Source: Tritrichomonas musculus (taxonomy: Eukaryota > Parabasalia > Tritrichomonadida > Tritrichomonadidae). From it: a DNA stretch of 64,000 bases. The notes under the pieces are model-generated. The model was given only the letters and a program-made list of their open reading frames with translations. It ran no database searches and had not been told where the DNA came from. How positions within the stretch are numbered: the stretch's first letter is position 1; every line of letters begins with the position of its first letter. Both the position numbers and the translations under genes were made by a program. Below, piece after piece: positions 31,468-41,783 of the stretch. Location: contig JAPFFF010000056.1 of the NCBI GenBank assembly GCA_039105265.1, forward strand, positions 744,001 through 808,000. The letters run 5' to 3'.

Positions 31468-32079
31468 ATGAGCAAAAGAGTGCCTCAAAGCAAAAGATTA
31501 CAGTTGATAAATAAATGGCTACGTGGGATTGAAGATGATGATTTTGAAGTGTTCCCTACCAAAACAGAAGGAAAATATATTGTTAGGCCTCGTAAGGAAC
31601 CACTGGTAAAACCCCCTTCTGAACCGTCTACTGAAGAATCATCTATTGAACCACAGGTAGAAGAGCAGGAAGTAGAAGAGCCGACAGAGGAGCCTACAAT
31701 AAAGCCGCCCACAAAATCTCTCCCAAAAAAAATCACAAGGCCTAAGCCGCAATCAAATAATTCAGCCATTTTAGACCCCACGATAAATATGGAAATATTA
31801 AATCAGCTAAAATTATTGGGAGAAGAAATAAAAAGTAAACGAGAAAAGAAAGAGCAAAAGAGGATGATAAAAGAAGTAATGAATAAAGAATTATATAAAA
31901 GAAATCAATATACTCAGCCACAATATATTCAAGAGCCTAATTTTCCTTCCGGAAATGATATAGAAGAAGAACCAGAGGACGAGCCAACACGACCACCACC
32001 ACCACCTCCTCCTCCTCCTCAACCTCAACCTCAACTCATTCGCAGAAGAAGAAATAATATTTTCTCTGATATGTTTTGA
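31468..32079 (+). CDS. Maverick Pro/Glu-rich low-complexity protein
   Basis: 203 aa. The N-terminus is basic. A Glu/Pro-rich segment lies at ~45-90, a charged helix at ~115-140, and a poly-proline block with alternating Q-P near 180, ending in basic RRRRN. The product is unknown, perhaps a virion scaffold or linker, as it sits just before the capsid gene. The start is preceded by a T6 run. Confidence 0.5.
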   Translation: MSKRVPQSKRLQLINKWLRGIEDDDFEVFPTKTEGKYIVRPRKEPLVKPPSEPSTEESSIEPQVEEQEVEEPTEEPTIKPPTKSLPKKITRPKPQSNNSAILDPTINMEILNQLKLLGEEIKSKREKKEQKRMIKEVMNKELYKRNQYTQPQYIQEPNFPSGNDIEEEPEDEPTRPPPPPPPPPQPQPQLIRRRRNNIFSDMF

Positions 32080-32098
32080 AGTTTTTATTTTTTTATAA

Positions 32099-33778
32099 AT
32101 GTTGAACAACGAGATTGAACTTAGAACTTCAGCGGAAGTATGTACTCAAATAGCATCATATTTTGATATCGTCGATAATTGTATAGCATTATCTGATACC
32201 AACAAACAGTATACTATAAGTCCTCAGACATCGTATTCCCCATCACCTCCTGTTCCTAGTGGTTCATATACCAGCGCCATTATATCTCCAAATACCAATA
32301 ATACAGCAGACATATATAATGGATTCATTAGAGCCGATATGGAAGTTAGTATTAAAGAAGCTGCTGGAAAAGCTGTTGAACCATTAACTTCAGACGGATA
32401 TCAATTCAATAGAGTTTGGTTTGGCTTTAAAGATGCTAGAGATGCGGTTGAGAAATATGAAATTGTAGCAAATGGCATCACCATCTATACCCAGAATTTT
32501 GGTTGTGAGGAATCATTTTTAACAGCTTGTTGTGCTAATGAAACAACAAAGAGAGCAGATGTATATTCTAAGGCCAGACATAAAGATATATGGAATTATA
32601 AATCCGGTAGTAGAACAGGATTCGTTGTTGATTGGAAAGAGAGAAATGGTAAAAAATGGACAGAACAGAAATATAAAATTCATCTCAAGATAGATTTGAG
32701 AAGATTCTTACCCCTATCTAATATTAAATACCTCCCAGCTTTTGCAGGAAAAATAGAACTCAGATTATTCTTTTCTTGTGCTGGAATGGTATGTTGTCCT
32801 ATCGGCCCAGGAGCTACATTTGAACACGAACCAAATGTTTATTCAAAATATGCTTTCGATCAAATAACAAATGAATTTACTCCAATAAATGAATCAATAA
32901 CTATGTATACAAGCAAAACAAATTTGGCTGATACTACAAGAATAACAGGAGCAGCTTTTGCTGCTCAAAGTAATGCAGTTAATATTAATTTTATTCATCT
33001 CAAGACAGAAGACAGGACTTTTCAAGTCGTCGATTACTCGATAACAGAATGCTCATCTATCATACCATGTTTTGGTATTGAAGATAATATTTATTCCAGC
33101 CTCGTTCAAAGATATGCTGACCCGACTCATCCACTTACTTTCCCAACGCAAACTCTTTCCGTCTACACAACAACAAATAAACTAAAAAATCCAAATGACA
33201 AAACTACCTGTACAATCACACCCCGATTTGTTGATTCAATATTTTGTCTATTTCCTGTAAAGCATACTCATCATACATATTTCAAAAATCCTAACTTTAA
33301 ATCATTTCAATTAAATTGTGGCGGATATGGAAACATTCCTGCAAAACCATTCGGAACGACCGATGAATACCCTGAATTCTTAGAATACTGTCAAAATGCT
33401 ATGAATATGAATGGTGAACAAAGCGGGTTCAATAAAGAAGTAGTAAACAGTTTGACATATTGTAATAGAGATTCAACTACTAATCAACCGACATTTGGAT
33501 ATTCAACTGGATATTGGACAAATGATAAAACCAGCTTCTTCATCGGCCTTCCTACAGAAACAGATAATACATATCAGCAAGGCCTTACATCTTTGTCTCC
33601 AATTAACTTTGAAATTAATGTATCCCAAGATACAGGCGCAAAAACATATGCAAATGCAGTGGAAACTCCTCCTCTAATTTGTCTTTTGTTTGATTCATCA
33701 ATATCAATTTTGGTTCAGCCTAATGGTATGCCACCACTTGTTCGCCTCGGCAACTATGATTTGACTACTCCGGCATAA
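32099..33778 (+). CDS. Maverick major capsid protein (probable double jelly-roll)
   Basis: The 559-aa, beta-rich protein lies in the usual place after the packaging ATPase. It is Ser/Thr/Asn/Tyr-rich, with alternating strands and long loops (EIVANGITIYTQNF, YKIHLKIDLRRFLPLSNI, KIELRLFFSCAGM), and has no membrane segment or catalytic motif. Length, composition and position match the Polinton double jelly-roll capsid. The assignment rests on these rather than a sequence motif. ATG 32099 is preceded by A+T7 (32087-32094) 4 bases upstream. Confidence 0.65.
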   Translation: MLNNEIELRTSAEVCTQIASYFDIVDNCIALSDTNKQYTISPQTSYSPSPPVPSGSYTSAIISPNTNNTADIYNGFIRADMEVSIKEAAGKAVEPLTSDGYQFNRVWFGFKDARDAVEKYEIVANGITIYTQNFGCEESFLTACCANETTKRADVYSKARHKDIWNYKSGSRTGFVVDWKERNGKKWTEQKYKIHLKIDLRRFLPLSNIKYLPAFAGKIELRLFFSCAGMVCCPIGPGATFEHEPNVYSKYAFDQITNEFTPINESITMYTSKTNLADTTRITGAAFAAQSNAVNINFIHLKTEDRTFQVVDYSITECSSIIPCFGIEDNIYSSLVQRYADPTHPLTFPTQTLSVYTTTNKLKNPNDKTTCTITPRFVDSIFCLFPVKHTHHTYFKNPNFKSFQLNCGGYGNIPAKPFGTTDEYPEFLEYCQNAMNMNGEQSGFNKEVVNSLTYCNRDSTTNQPTFGYSTGYWTNDKTSFFIGLPTETDNTYQQGLTSLSPINFEINVSQDTGAKTYANAVETPPLICLLFDSSISILVQPNGMPPLVRLGNYDLTTPA

Positions 33779-33816
33779 ATATTCATTCTTAAAATATTTT
33801 TTTATCTCCATCGCAA

Positions 33817-34266
33817 ATGCAAGAGCAAAGAGTCTATGATTACATCAACAATATTATCTCCCTCGCTGAAAAGCCAGAAGAATGGAAGCAATGTAATTTT
33901 GCCATCCTCTGTGATAAATTTCCCATCCAGCTTTCTCGCAACAAATTTTTGGGCAAAGTAATATATATATCACTCAAAACTGAAAAAAAGACCTGGAGAA
34001 TATATCCTGACAAAATCAAAAAATATGAAATAGAGCATGTAATTATCAATGCAAATTCTCGACGTCGATTACATTATAAAATGAATGAATTCTTTATCAA
34101 CGGCTCAAATCAAGAACAGATATATGAGGAGCATAGCTACTATAATTATTCCATAGAAAATGCTTCAAAACAAACGAAAGAATTAATTATTCAGCTTCGA
34201 GAGAAATACAATTTAAACACGCCAGAACTATACATTGGAGAGTCTCAACCCCTTGTCCTAGAGTAA
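33817..34266 (+). CDS. Maverick 149-aa protein, unknown
   Basis: Mixed alpha/beta small protein (CNFAILCDKFPIQLSRNKFLG, then basic helices). No family is recognised. A+T7 at 33796-33803 precedes its ATG. It is part of the run of four small genes after the capsid gene. Confidence 0.55.
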   Translation: MQEQRVYDYINNIISLAEKPEEWKQCNFAILCDKFPIQLSRNKFLGKVIYISLKTEKKTWRIYPDKIKKYEIEHVIINANSRRRLHYKMNEFFINGSNQEQIYEEHSYYNYSIENASKQTKELIIQLREKYNLNTPELYIGESQPLVLE

Positions 34267-34291
34267 GCTGAATAATTTTTTTGGAATAGAA

Positions 34292-34720
34292 ATGAATAAA
34301 TACAGAAATCCTGATTCATCTATCATTGGAGCAGAAGGAGAAATGTTCAACGAAGGAACAAAAACAGAACACACCATAGGCTTTAATCATTTTGGTATAT
34401 TCTCTAACGACAATACTTATGCCATTACATTTAATCCATATTACAATAGACCACCTATAAAATATATGGAAAACAAGCCTGTGAGGCCGCCAAAGAGTAA
34501 TCAACATAGAACGAAACCATTGCATGAACCACCTGTCAGCATCACAGACGGAGGGTATTATTTAAAAAAAGATAAGGCTCCCAAGGCACCCATCCTTCCC
34601 TCTTACCTCAAGAAACCCGAAAAGATAGGGGAGATACAAGGAAAGGCTAATGAAAAAGATAAAGGAAATATAATATATGGCCCGCAACATAAAGTGAAAA
34701 TAGAGAAAATTATCTATTAA
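34292..34720 (+). CDS. Maverick 142-aa protein, unknown
   Basis: The C-terminal half is rich in Pro and Lys (PVRPPKSNQHRTKPLHEPP). The N-terminal half contains short strands (HTIGFNHFGIFSNDNTYAIT). No family is recognised. The start is preceded by A+T7 at 34275-34282. Confidence 0.5.
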   Translation: MNKYRNPDSSIIGAEGEMFNEGTKTEHTIGFNHFGIFSNDNTYAITFNPYYNRPPIKYMENKPVRPPKSNQHRTKPLHEPPVSITDGGYYLKKDKAPKAPILPSYLKKPEKIGEIQGKANEKDKGNIIYGPQHKVKIEKIIY

Positions 34721-34744
34721 ATAAAAGATTTTTTTCGAAATGAA

Positions 34745-35269
34745 ATGATTAAAAAGAGGTCAAATAATGCAGGCGTTAATGCTAATTTATCATTAGAACC
34801 ACAAGCCGCAGCTCAATCAACATCAAATATTAATAACAATATCATCATAAACAAAAGGGATGATGGGAAGGAAGAAATTGTTATAACAAGAAATGTCGAG
34901 CTAGAAGACAGCCCAGAAGATGATGTAAAAGATGTAAAATATGTAATTCTCGAGACTTTTGCCAATATTTTATTGAACCAAGATAAAGCTTTGCTCTCTA
35001 ATCTTATCTCAAAAAATTGTATTATCGTTCCTGTAGAGGCGTTGATTGATATAATAAAATGTTCTGTAAAAGCTGAAATAGTAGAATTACATGTTGATGA
35101 AGATATAAAATGTTGTGCTGGGAAAGCTAATCCGATACGCCGAATCGAAGCCATAAAAATAGTAAACGACAAGGGAGAAGTTTGTATGGATTTCAAACAA
35201 GTATATAACAAAGAATACAACGAACTAATTAACAAATATCATCTCTGCTTAAAATATGTTTGTGTTTAG
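34745..35269 (+). CDS. Maverick 174-aa protein, unknown
   Basis: The N-terminus is Asn/Ala-rich and disordered, followed by an acidic stretch (VELEDSPEDDVKDV), then a compact alpha/beta region of about 110 residues with five cysteines (IKCCAGKANPIRRIEAIK). A+T7 (34728-34735) lies just upstream. No family is recognised. Confidence 0.5.
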   Translation: MIKKRSNNAGVNANLSLEPQAAAQSTSNINNNIIINKRDDGKEEIVITRNVELEDSPEDDVKDVKYVILETFANILLNQDKALLSNLISKNCIIVPVEALIDIIKCSVKAEIVELHVDEDIKCCAGKANPIRRIEAIKIVNDKGEVCMDFKQVYNKEYNELINKYHLCLKYVCV

Positions 35270-35300
35270 ATTTTAATTTTAATTTTTTTCTTCAAGGCAA

Positions 35301-35585
35301 ATGACCAATAAAATAGACCTCAAAAAATTCAATCAAACAGAAGTTGTAAAAAAATTATCCAAGAGTAAATCCGAAGAAAATTTAAAAATTATATCTGATG
35401 AAAAAGCTGAAGAGGAAACCCAAGCCGAACCCCTCCCTGAAAAACAAAAACGAGGACGCAAGAGCAAATACAATACACCGGAGGAAAGGCTCGAGGCAAG
35501 AAGGCAACAACAAAAGGAGTATAGGCTACGAAAGAAAAAAGAATTAGAAGAGCTGAAAAAATTAGCTGAGTTGATAAAGGCATAA
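35301..35585 (+). CDS. Maverick small basic-helix protein (bZIP- or AT-hook-like)
   Basis: 94 aa. An acidic N-half is followed by KQKRGRKSKYNTPEERLEAR and a long Arg/Lys helix running into EELKKLAELIKA heptads. KRGRKSK resembles an AT-hook, and the basic helix plus leucine heptads resembles a short basic-zipper. It could bind or condense element DNA, or act as a regulator (inference). A+T7 at 35282-35289 precedes it. It converges with the next gene, only ~20 bp apart. Confidence 0.5.
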   Translation: MTNKIDLKKFNQTEVVKKLSKSKSEENLKIISDEKAEEETQAEPLPEKQKRGRKSKYNTPEERLEARRQQQKEYRLRKKKELEELKKLAELIKA

Positions 35586-35607
35586 AGTAAAAAAATTTTT
35601 TTGCAGC

Positions 35608-36513
35608 TTACTCTTCGTCTTTAAATTCTTGAACTACAGCATCGTAATATTTCCTGATAATCTCAAGGGAGCCCTCAAAATATTCATCCTTTGCTGAATC
35701 TTTCTTTAATTCATTTCTATCTACAGCTTCGTTGAGAAGTTGGAGTAGTTTGTCTTCAGCATAAAATTGATTGTTTACTTTGGATGATATTATTTCTGTT
35801 GCTCCTCCATTGTGCTGTTTATACCCGTTCAATCTTTGTTTCATGTTAAATGTTCTTCCAACTTTATAGATACATGTTTCTTTGTGTTTGTTGAGTTGGA
35901 CTATATAAAGAAGGCCTCTAATATCTTTGGAAACGTGGAATGTTCCTCTATTTCCGACTTTTTTTACTTGGTATCCCATCTGTTCCAATTCTCTTTTCAG
36001 ATATGATTGTGTATATTTTATACCTGTTTCTTCGAAGTATTTTTTCTGTATAATTTTGATATCTCCCCTATCCATAATCTTCCCGTAAAGTTCCATAAAT
36101 TGTTCTAGAGATGTGATTTCGAATTTGGTCTTGAGCCTTTTTAGCTCATCATTTATGGTATTGAATGATTGCTCTAGCTCCTGGACTCGCTTTTTATTGA
36201 ATTGATTTTCATGATATATCTCTGAGAACCTTACGTCATTTTGTTCAAATTCATCTTCTAACATGCTATTTTGGGCCTGAATTTCAACAATTTTAGCCTT
36301 CAATTTCTCGTTTTCTGCTCTGAAATTTTGAATCTGGGCAATGGAATTATCCAATAATTTTGGGTAATCTATGCCATTTTTCTGTGATTTTAGCTCAAAA
36401 ATTTCGGCTCTGAGTTCTTTGTTTTCAGCTTCAAGTTGGGCGATTTTTTCGTCTTTCTTTTTGTTTTCAGCTTCAAGTTGAGCGATTTTTTGGGGGGCTT
36501 TTTCGTAATCCAT
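35608..36513 (-). CDS. Maverick coiled-coil protein with T5orf172/GIY-YIG-like nuclease domain
   Basis: 301 aa. Residues 1-140 are a near-continuous coiled coil with repeated KIAQLEAENK heptads. A winged-helix-like region lies at ~140-195 (FEETGIKYTQSYLKRELEQ). The C-terminal domain at ~200-290 fits the T5orf172 branch of the GIY-YIG superfamily: GLLYIVQLNKHK, YKVGRTFNMKQRLNGY, then NNQFYAEDKLLQLLNEA and EYFEGSLEIIRKYY. Such domains are found in large DNA viruses and mobile elements and cut or bind DNA. The gene's upstream side faces the 1.7-kb satellite. Confidence 0.8.
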   Translation of the reverse strand: MDYEKAPQKIAQLEAENKKKDEKIAQLEAENKELRAEIFELKSQKNGIDYPKLLDNSIAQIQNFRAENEKLKAKIVEIQAQNSMLEDEFEQNDVRFSEIYHENQFNKKRVQELEQSFNTINDELKRLKTKFEITSLEQFMELYGKIMDRGDIKIIQKKYFEETGIKYTQSYLKRELEQMGYQVKKVGNRGTFHVSKDIRGLLYIVQLNKHKETCIYKVGRTFNMKQRLNGYKQHNGGATEIISSKVNNQFYAEDKLLQLLNEAVDRNELKKDSAKDEYFEGSLEIIRKYYDAVVQEFKDEE

Positions 36514-36539
36514 TTCTGGGCTCTTTTGCGGTCGCGATA

Positions 36540-38300
36540 AAAAAATTAAAAAAATTTGAAAACGCGAAAAATTGAAAAAATCGAAAAATAGAAAAATCGA
36601 AAAATCGAAAAATTGAAAAATCGAAAAATTGAAAATTTCGAGAGAGAATTTTACTAATTTTTTCGTCTATATTTTATCGAAAATCTATTGAAATTTCGGT
36701 CATTTTTTGAGTCATTTTTTCGTCAATATTTTATCGAAAATCAGTCAAAATTTCGGTCATTTTTTCAGTCATTTTTTGAGTAATTTTTCATCGAAAATCT
36801 ATTGAAATTTCAGCGAAAAATTCAGGTCGAAAAATCGAAAAATTGAAAATTTCGAGAGAGAATTTTACTAATTTTTTCGTCAATATTTTATCGAAAATCA
36901 GTCAAAATTTCGGTCATTTTTTCAGTCATTTTTTGAGTAATTTTTCATCGAAAATCTATTGAAATTTCAGCGAAAAATTCAGGTCGAAAAAAAGTAAAAT
37001 GAAAATTTCGAAGGAAAATTTCGAGAGAGAATTTTACTAATTTTTTCGTCAATATTTTATCGAAAATCAGTCAAAATTTCGGTCATTTTTTCAGTCATTT
37101 TTTGAGTCATTTTTCATCGAAAATCTATTGAAATTTCAGCAAAAAATTCAGGTCGAAAAAAAGTAAAATGAAAATTTCGAAGGAAAATTTCGGTCATTTT
37201 TTGAGTCATTTTTTCGTCAATATTTTATCGAAAATCAGTCAAAATTTCGGTCATTTTTTCAGTCATTTTTTCGTCAATTTTTATCGAAAATCAGTCAAAA
37301 TTTCAGCAAAAAATTCAGGTCGAAAAAAAGTAAAATGAAAATTTTGAAGGAAAATTTCGGTCATTTTTTGAGTCATTTTTTGAGTCATTTTTCATCGAAA
37401 ATCACTTGAAATTTCAGCAAAAAATTCAGGTCGAAAAAAAGTAAAATGAAAATTTCGAAGGAAAATTTCGGTCATTTTTTGAGTCATTTTTTCGTCAATA
37501 TTTTATCGAAAATCAGTCAAAATTTCGGTCATTTTTTGAGTCATTTTTTCGTCAATATTTTATCGAAAATCAGTCAAAATTTCGGTCATTTTTTCAGTCA
37601 TTTTTTCGTCAATATTTTATCGAAAATCAGTCAAAATTTCAGCAAAAAATTCAGGTCGAAAAAAAGTAAAATGAAAATTTCGAAGGAAAATTTCGGTCAT
37701 TTTTTGAGTCATTTTTTGAGTCATTTTTCATCGAAAATCTATTAAAATTTCAGCGAAAAATTCAGGTCGAAAAAAAGTAAAATGAAAATTTCGAAGGAAA
37801 ATTTCGGTCATTTTTTGAGTCATTTTTTGAGTCATTTTTCATCGAAAATCTATTAAAATTTCAGCGAAAAATTCAGGTCGAAAAATCGAAAAATTGAAAA
37901 TTTCGAGAGAGAATTTTACTAATTTTTTCGTCAATATTTTATCGAAAATCAGTCAAAATTTCGGTCATTTTTTCAGTCATTTTTTGAGTCATTTTTCATC
38001 GAAAATCATTGAAATTTCAGCAAAAAATTCAGGTCGAAAAAAAGTAAAATGAAAATTTCGAAGGAAAATTTCGGTCATTTTTTGAGTCATTTTTTCGTCG
38101 AAAATCTATTAAAATTTCAGCGAAAAATTCAGGTCGAAAAAAAGTAAAATGAAAATTTCGAAGGAAAATTTCGGTCATTTTTTGAGTCATTTTTTCGTCA
38201 ATATTTTATCGAAAATCAGTCAAAATTTCGGTCATTTTTTCAGTCATTTTTTGAGTAATTTTTCATCGAAAATCTATTGAAATTTAGCGCATTTTTTCAG
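36540..38300. repeat. 1.7-kb satellite inside the Maverick
   Basis: This is a mosaic of two modules of about 55-57 bp. One is built on TCGGTCATTTTTTGAGTCAT / TTTTTCGTCAATATTTTATC / GAAAATCAGTCAAAA. The other is built on AATTCAGGTCGAAAAA / AGTAAAATGAAAATTTCGAA. They occur in varying order, more than 15 times in total. The period is a multiple of 3 over part of its length, which leaves an accidental repeated frame. It fills the space between the 3' end of the polymerase gene and the 5' end of the GIY-YIG-like gene. Confidence 0.9.
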
Positions 38301-38312
38301 TCATTTCATTCT

Positions 38313-41300
38313 TCAAAATTTGATTCTTCTCTCAAATGTTGGTAAATTTATCTGTTGGTATGAGCTATTTTTTTTGAAACAATTAGCCCCATCAAGAAGA
38401 TTAAATACTATCTCTTCGCCGCAATATAATTTCTCATATAACTCCTCCACTGATATATTCATCCTCTTTGCTTTGTTCAGAATACATTGTTTAGGAATTC
38501 CTTTCAGTCTTATATGTAGGCCTTCATTCCCCTTCTCATCTACCAAAATGTCGAGATATGATTTCTTTCCCAAAGCTATTAATTTTCTTGAAAAAACAGC
38601 CCCAAAAGCTCCTTCAAACGAATCAAAATCACAGTGAAACTGCGTCATCTTTTTGCCTATTAACTCCTTTCCATATCTCTTTTTGAACACTTCTCCTATC
38701 CTTGCTACATCTTCTTCTTTGATATGTATACTGTCTGTGTCTGTGTAGTATATTTCAATTCCATTCTGCTCTGCAGAACTTATCACTCGATTCATCAAAT
38801 GTTTGCTCCAGGACAACACACTGGCTCCAAAATGTGGTAAATTAAAGTGATTATTTATTGGTTTTACTTTCTTAACATACACATTTTCGATTGATTTATT
38901 CTCTATTATTTCTGTGATATAATTATAATTTTTCCAGATATATTTGATGGCTTTATCTTTTGGTATGCATTTTGTTTCTGTCGTGGTGGCTTTGAGAATA
39001 GATTTTCCATAAATAGAATTTAAGAGGAGTTTAATAGTTTGTTGTAGAGGATTTTTTGCATCCTGATATTTCTTTCGGAGATTAAACAATTTCTCGATGA
39101 ATATGTTGATTTTGCTATTAAATCCTTCATCAAAATAATATCCTCGGATAAAATCGTAGTCAAAAGTATAAAATTCCATCAGGTCCATAAAAGCTCTCTT
39201 GTCAATATAATAGTGGTCTGTTGGATTGTTGGTAAATATTTTAGAGCCCTGGTCGTTCCTGCTAAATACCTGCCCAAATTTATATGGCTTCTCTGATTTG
39301 CAGCTTAGTTTTTTAATGTTTATTTCGGCAAAGAACTGGTCATAACGTAATAATTCTTCAGTAGATATTCCTTCAGGAATAATTTTTGGCATTCCTTTTG
39401 GCACTCCAGACATAATACTCATGGCTGATGGATATAAAGAGACGGCATCAAAATCTTGTATTCTCGCTTCTACATACTGCTTTTCATTATTTGCCGTCAT
39501 GGTTCTTCCCCCAGAAACACATCTCTGGATAAAGTTTTGTGGCTTACCACTTAGCTGATAGCACTCATCGAAGCAACCAAATTTGTAGGCATAATAATAT
39601 CCAATCGAAGAGATAGAGATAAAATTATGGACGTCCAACATATCTGTTTTTGTTTGTCTGAACACTTCTATCAAGTCTCGATTAAATTTCTCAACTCCTT
39701 TCATCAAAACAATACAGTCGAGCTTGCAATAATAGATGGCATATTTCATGATATCGATGCAAGGCATCGCTACGTCCGAAGGACTGTCTATCTGGAGATT
39801 TTCATAAGCGCCACAATTTATTGCATTATCGATAAGCTGTTTCCAGTCTTGTTTTATTTGTTGAAGTGTTTTTTTGTCTTTATTTTCGAGATAATATTGT
39901 AGTTGGAATTCTAGTGCTGAGACTTCTTTTCGTTTGATATTTTTTTCTGTGTATATTTTATATGCCATCACTTCTTTGTGGACAGGTAGTTGGAACATTT
40001 TAGCGAAGGAAGATAGGGCAGCAGGTATCAAAGAGTAGCTATTTCGGAAGGTTAATCTTTTGTTTATTTTATATTTTGTCATGACAATTTGAAGAATTGT
40101 ACCGTTCCTTTCAGTTATTTGGACGTCCCATCCTGGGGTGTTGATGAAGAAGCAGGCATCATATTTTAGATTATGAAAGTATGTCAAAGAATTATTTTCC
40201 AAAGATTTTAATAATCTCTCGGCTATATTATCCCCATCAAAAACCATTTTATGTATCAATTCTTTTGTTCTATATACTGTAATGTTAAGATATGGTTTAT
40301 GGGGAGATAATGTTGTATTGGTCTCAAAATCAGAGTAGTATATCTTTGACCACTCCCTCTCTTTTTTCATAACAGACGAATCTATTTTTTGACAGCAAAG
40401 GGAAGGGTCATAATTTAAATCTTGATAATCTGCTAGATGACTGTTATATTCATTTGTGGCCAAAATATTCATCTCGCAAGATTTTATTTCTCTGAACATG
40501 CCTTCTTTAAATAGCTTTCGTAGGACTGTAATCAGCTTTGTGTTTCCCACAGGTTTGTTAATCATGTAATGATTTTTGTATAATAACAGGTCTACAGTCC
40601 TGTTAAAAGCTTTAGCCCAGGCTTTCTTTCGGGTATCTATTTTGATTTGCTGTTGGTCTCTCGTAGCATATTTTTCATCAATCCTCCTGACAATAAAATG
40701 GCATTTAAAATATTTGGCAATATCATAGATTAAAGTATTTGGTACCATCCTTGTTTTCACCATGGAACGTAGATGATTTATCTCTTCCTCTGAGAAAACT
40801 TTTGATTGAATACATGCATAGACCAGGCAATTATCTTGATAATTTTTCTTCTCCACAGACTTAAATATTTGATATATAGTCAAATCAATATCAGAAAGAT
40901 TGATATATGGAAAGAATCCTCCGTCTGGTTTTTCTCTATAATCTTCATCAATTTCTACTTCTTCTTCATATAGCTTTCCTTTACTAGTTTGTTTATTGAT
41001 TGTGAAGACGGTTTGTTTGCCTTTCTTTTTGTTTTGAATGAAGAGTAATTGATATTTTGCTGGGATAAATACATTACCAATCCAAGGATTATTATCAGAA
41101 CAATCATCATTTAAATCTATTGTACCGGAGATATGACCAATAGTTGTGTCAATATTTCGTGCCGATGAGATGGTATACCACTTATATTCCTCCCCATCTA
41201 GAGACTCACTTTTTACCACCACGTTCTTTTTATTCTTCTTGTGAAGCTGCCTTAGAGTTTCAGTAAATGCCATCCTGGTATCTTCATCATCTCCAATAAC

Positions 41301-41783
41301 TATTTCGAATGAAATTTCTTTGCTCGCTTTCATCATAAATTCCTTCATCTGCTTCTTAAATTTAGGCTTGTCTTGAATATTTTTGACTCTTTCCTTGTAC
41401 TCTTTTCTGGCTTCGGTCTTAGCTGTAGAGTACAAATCGACCGAAATATTTAATATATCCCTTTCTGCTCTGGCATTATTTTTGAGGCTTTGTTTGTATT
41501 CTCTTCGCGATGCCTTTTCTTTTTGTCTGGTATTCTTTTGCCTGCGCAGATTGTTAAACAACTTATCATCACTTTCATTAAATGCCTTGATATAATCCTT
41601 CACTTTCAAGCCTCTTTTGTTTATTTTCATTTTGGAGATATTTTGTCTGAGCTCTTCACGTAGTTTTTTTACGGTTTGTTTCCCTTTACCATAAAATCCA
41701 GGGAGGGATAAAATTTGCTTCTTGGATAGTTTGGAAATGAGCTGGTTGTCCACTTGCTTTGCAAGAGTCTGCGTAGCAGCCAT
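38313..41783 (-). CDS. Maverick protein-primed family B DNA polymerase
   Basis: 1156 aa. The N-terminal ~450 residues are lineage-specific and basic, including an NCLVYACIQSK segment seen in similar polymerases. Exonuclease motif I is YYSDFETNTT near 490. Palm motif A is FDAVSLYPSAM near 780, motif B is KLLLNSIYGKS near 935, and motif C is YYTDTDSIHI near 1010. The size and motif spacing fit the self-replicating polymerase of Polintons, which uses a terminal protein primer. It is transcribed leftward from a ~0.96-kb non-coding region holding the 21-22-bp tandem repeats. A+T7 (minus strand, 41808-41815) lies ~25 bases before the ATG. Confidence 0.95.
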   Translation of the reverse strand: MAATQTLAKQVDNQLISKLSKKQILSLPGFYGKGKQTVKKLREELRQNISKMKINKRGLKVKDYIKAFNESDDKLFNNLRRQKNTRQKEKASRREYKQSLKNNARAERDILNISVDLYSTAKTEARKEYKERVKNIQDKPKFKKQMKEFMMKASKEISFEIVIGDDEDTRMAFTETLRQLHKKNKKNVVVKSESLDGEEYKWYTISSARNIDTTIGHISGTIDLNDDCSDNNPWIGNVFIPAKYQLLFIQNKKKGKQTVFTINKQTSKGKLYEEEVEIDEDYREKPDGGFFPYINLSDIDLTIYQIFKSVEKKNYQDNCLVYACIQSKVFSEEEINHLRSMVKTRMVPNTLIYDIAKYFKCHFIVRRIDEKYATRDQQQIKIDTRKKAWAKAFNRTVDLLLYKNHYMINKPVGNTKLITVLRKLFKEGMFREIKSCEMNILATNEYNSHLADYQDLNYDPSLCCQKIDSSVMKKEREWSKIYYSDFETNTTLSPHKPYLNITVYRTKELIHKMVFDGDNIAERLLKSLENNSLTYFHNLKYDACFFINTPGWDVQITERNGTILQIVMTKYKINKRLTFRNSYSLIPAALSSFAKMFQLPVHKEVMAYKIYTEKNIKRKEVSALEFQLQYYLENKDKKTLQQIKQDWKQLIDNAINCGAYENLQIDSPSDVAMPCIDIMKYAIYYCKLDCIVLMKGVEKFNRDLIEVFRQTKTDMLDVHNFISISSIGYYYAYKFGCFDECYQLSGKPQNFIQRCVSGGRTMTANNEKQYVEARIQDFDAVSLYPSAMSIMSGVPKGMPKIIPEGISTEELLRYDQFFAEINIKKLSCKSEKPYKFGQVFSRNDQGSKIFTNNPTDHYYIDKRAFMDLMEFYTFDYDFIRGYYFDEGFNSKINIFIEKLFNLRKKYQDAKNPLQQTIKLLLNSIYGKSILKATTTETKCIPKDKAIKYIWKNYNYITEIIENKSIENVYVKKVKPINNHFNLPHFGASVLSWSKHLMNRVISSAEQNGIEIYYTDTDSIHIKEEDVARIGEVFKKRYGKELIGKKMTQFHCDFDSFEGAFGAVFSRKLIALGKKSYLDILVDEKGNEGLHIRLKGIPKQCILNKAKRMNISVEELYEKLYCGEEIVFNLLDGANCFKKNSSYQQINLPTFERRIKF

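Noticed and set aside
37446-37745. 99-aa ORF with NFGHFLSHF repeats in the Maverick satellite
   Set aside because: The frame is open only because the satellite period is a multiple of 3. There is no upstream signal, and the translation is a pure repeat artefact.
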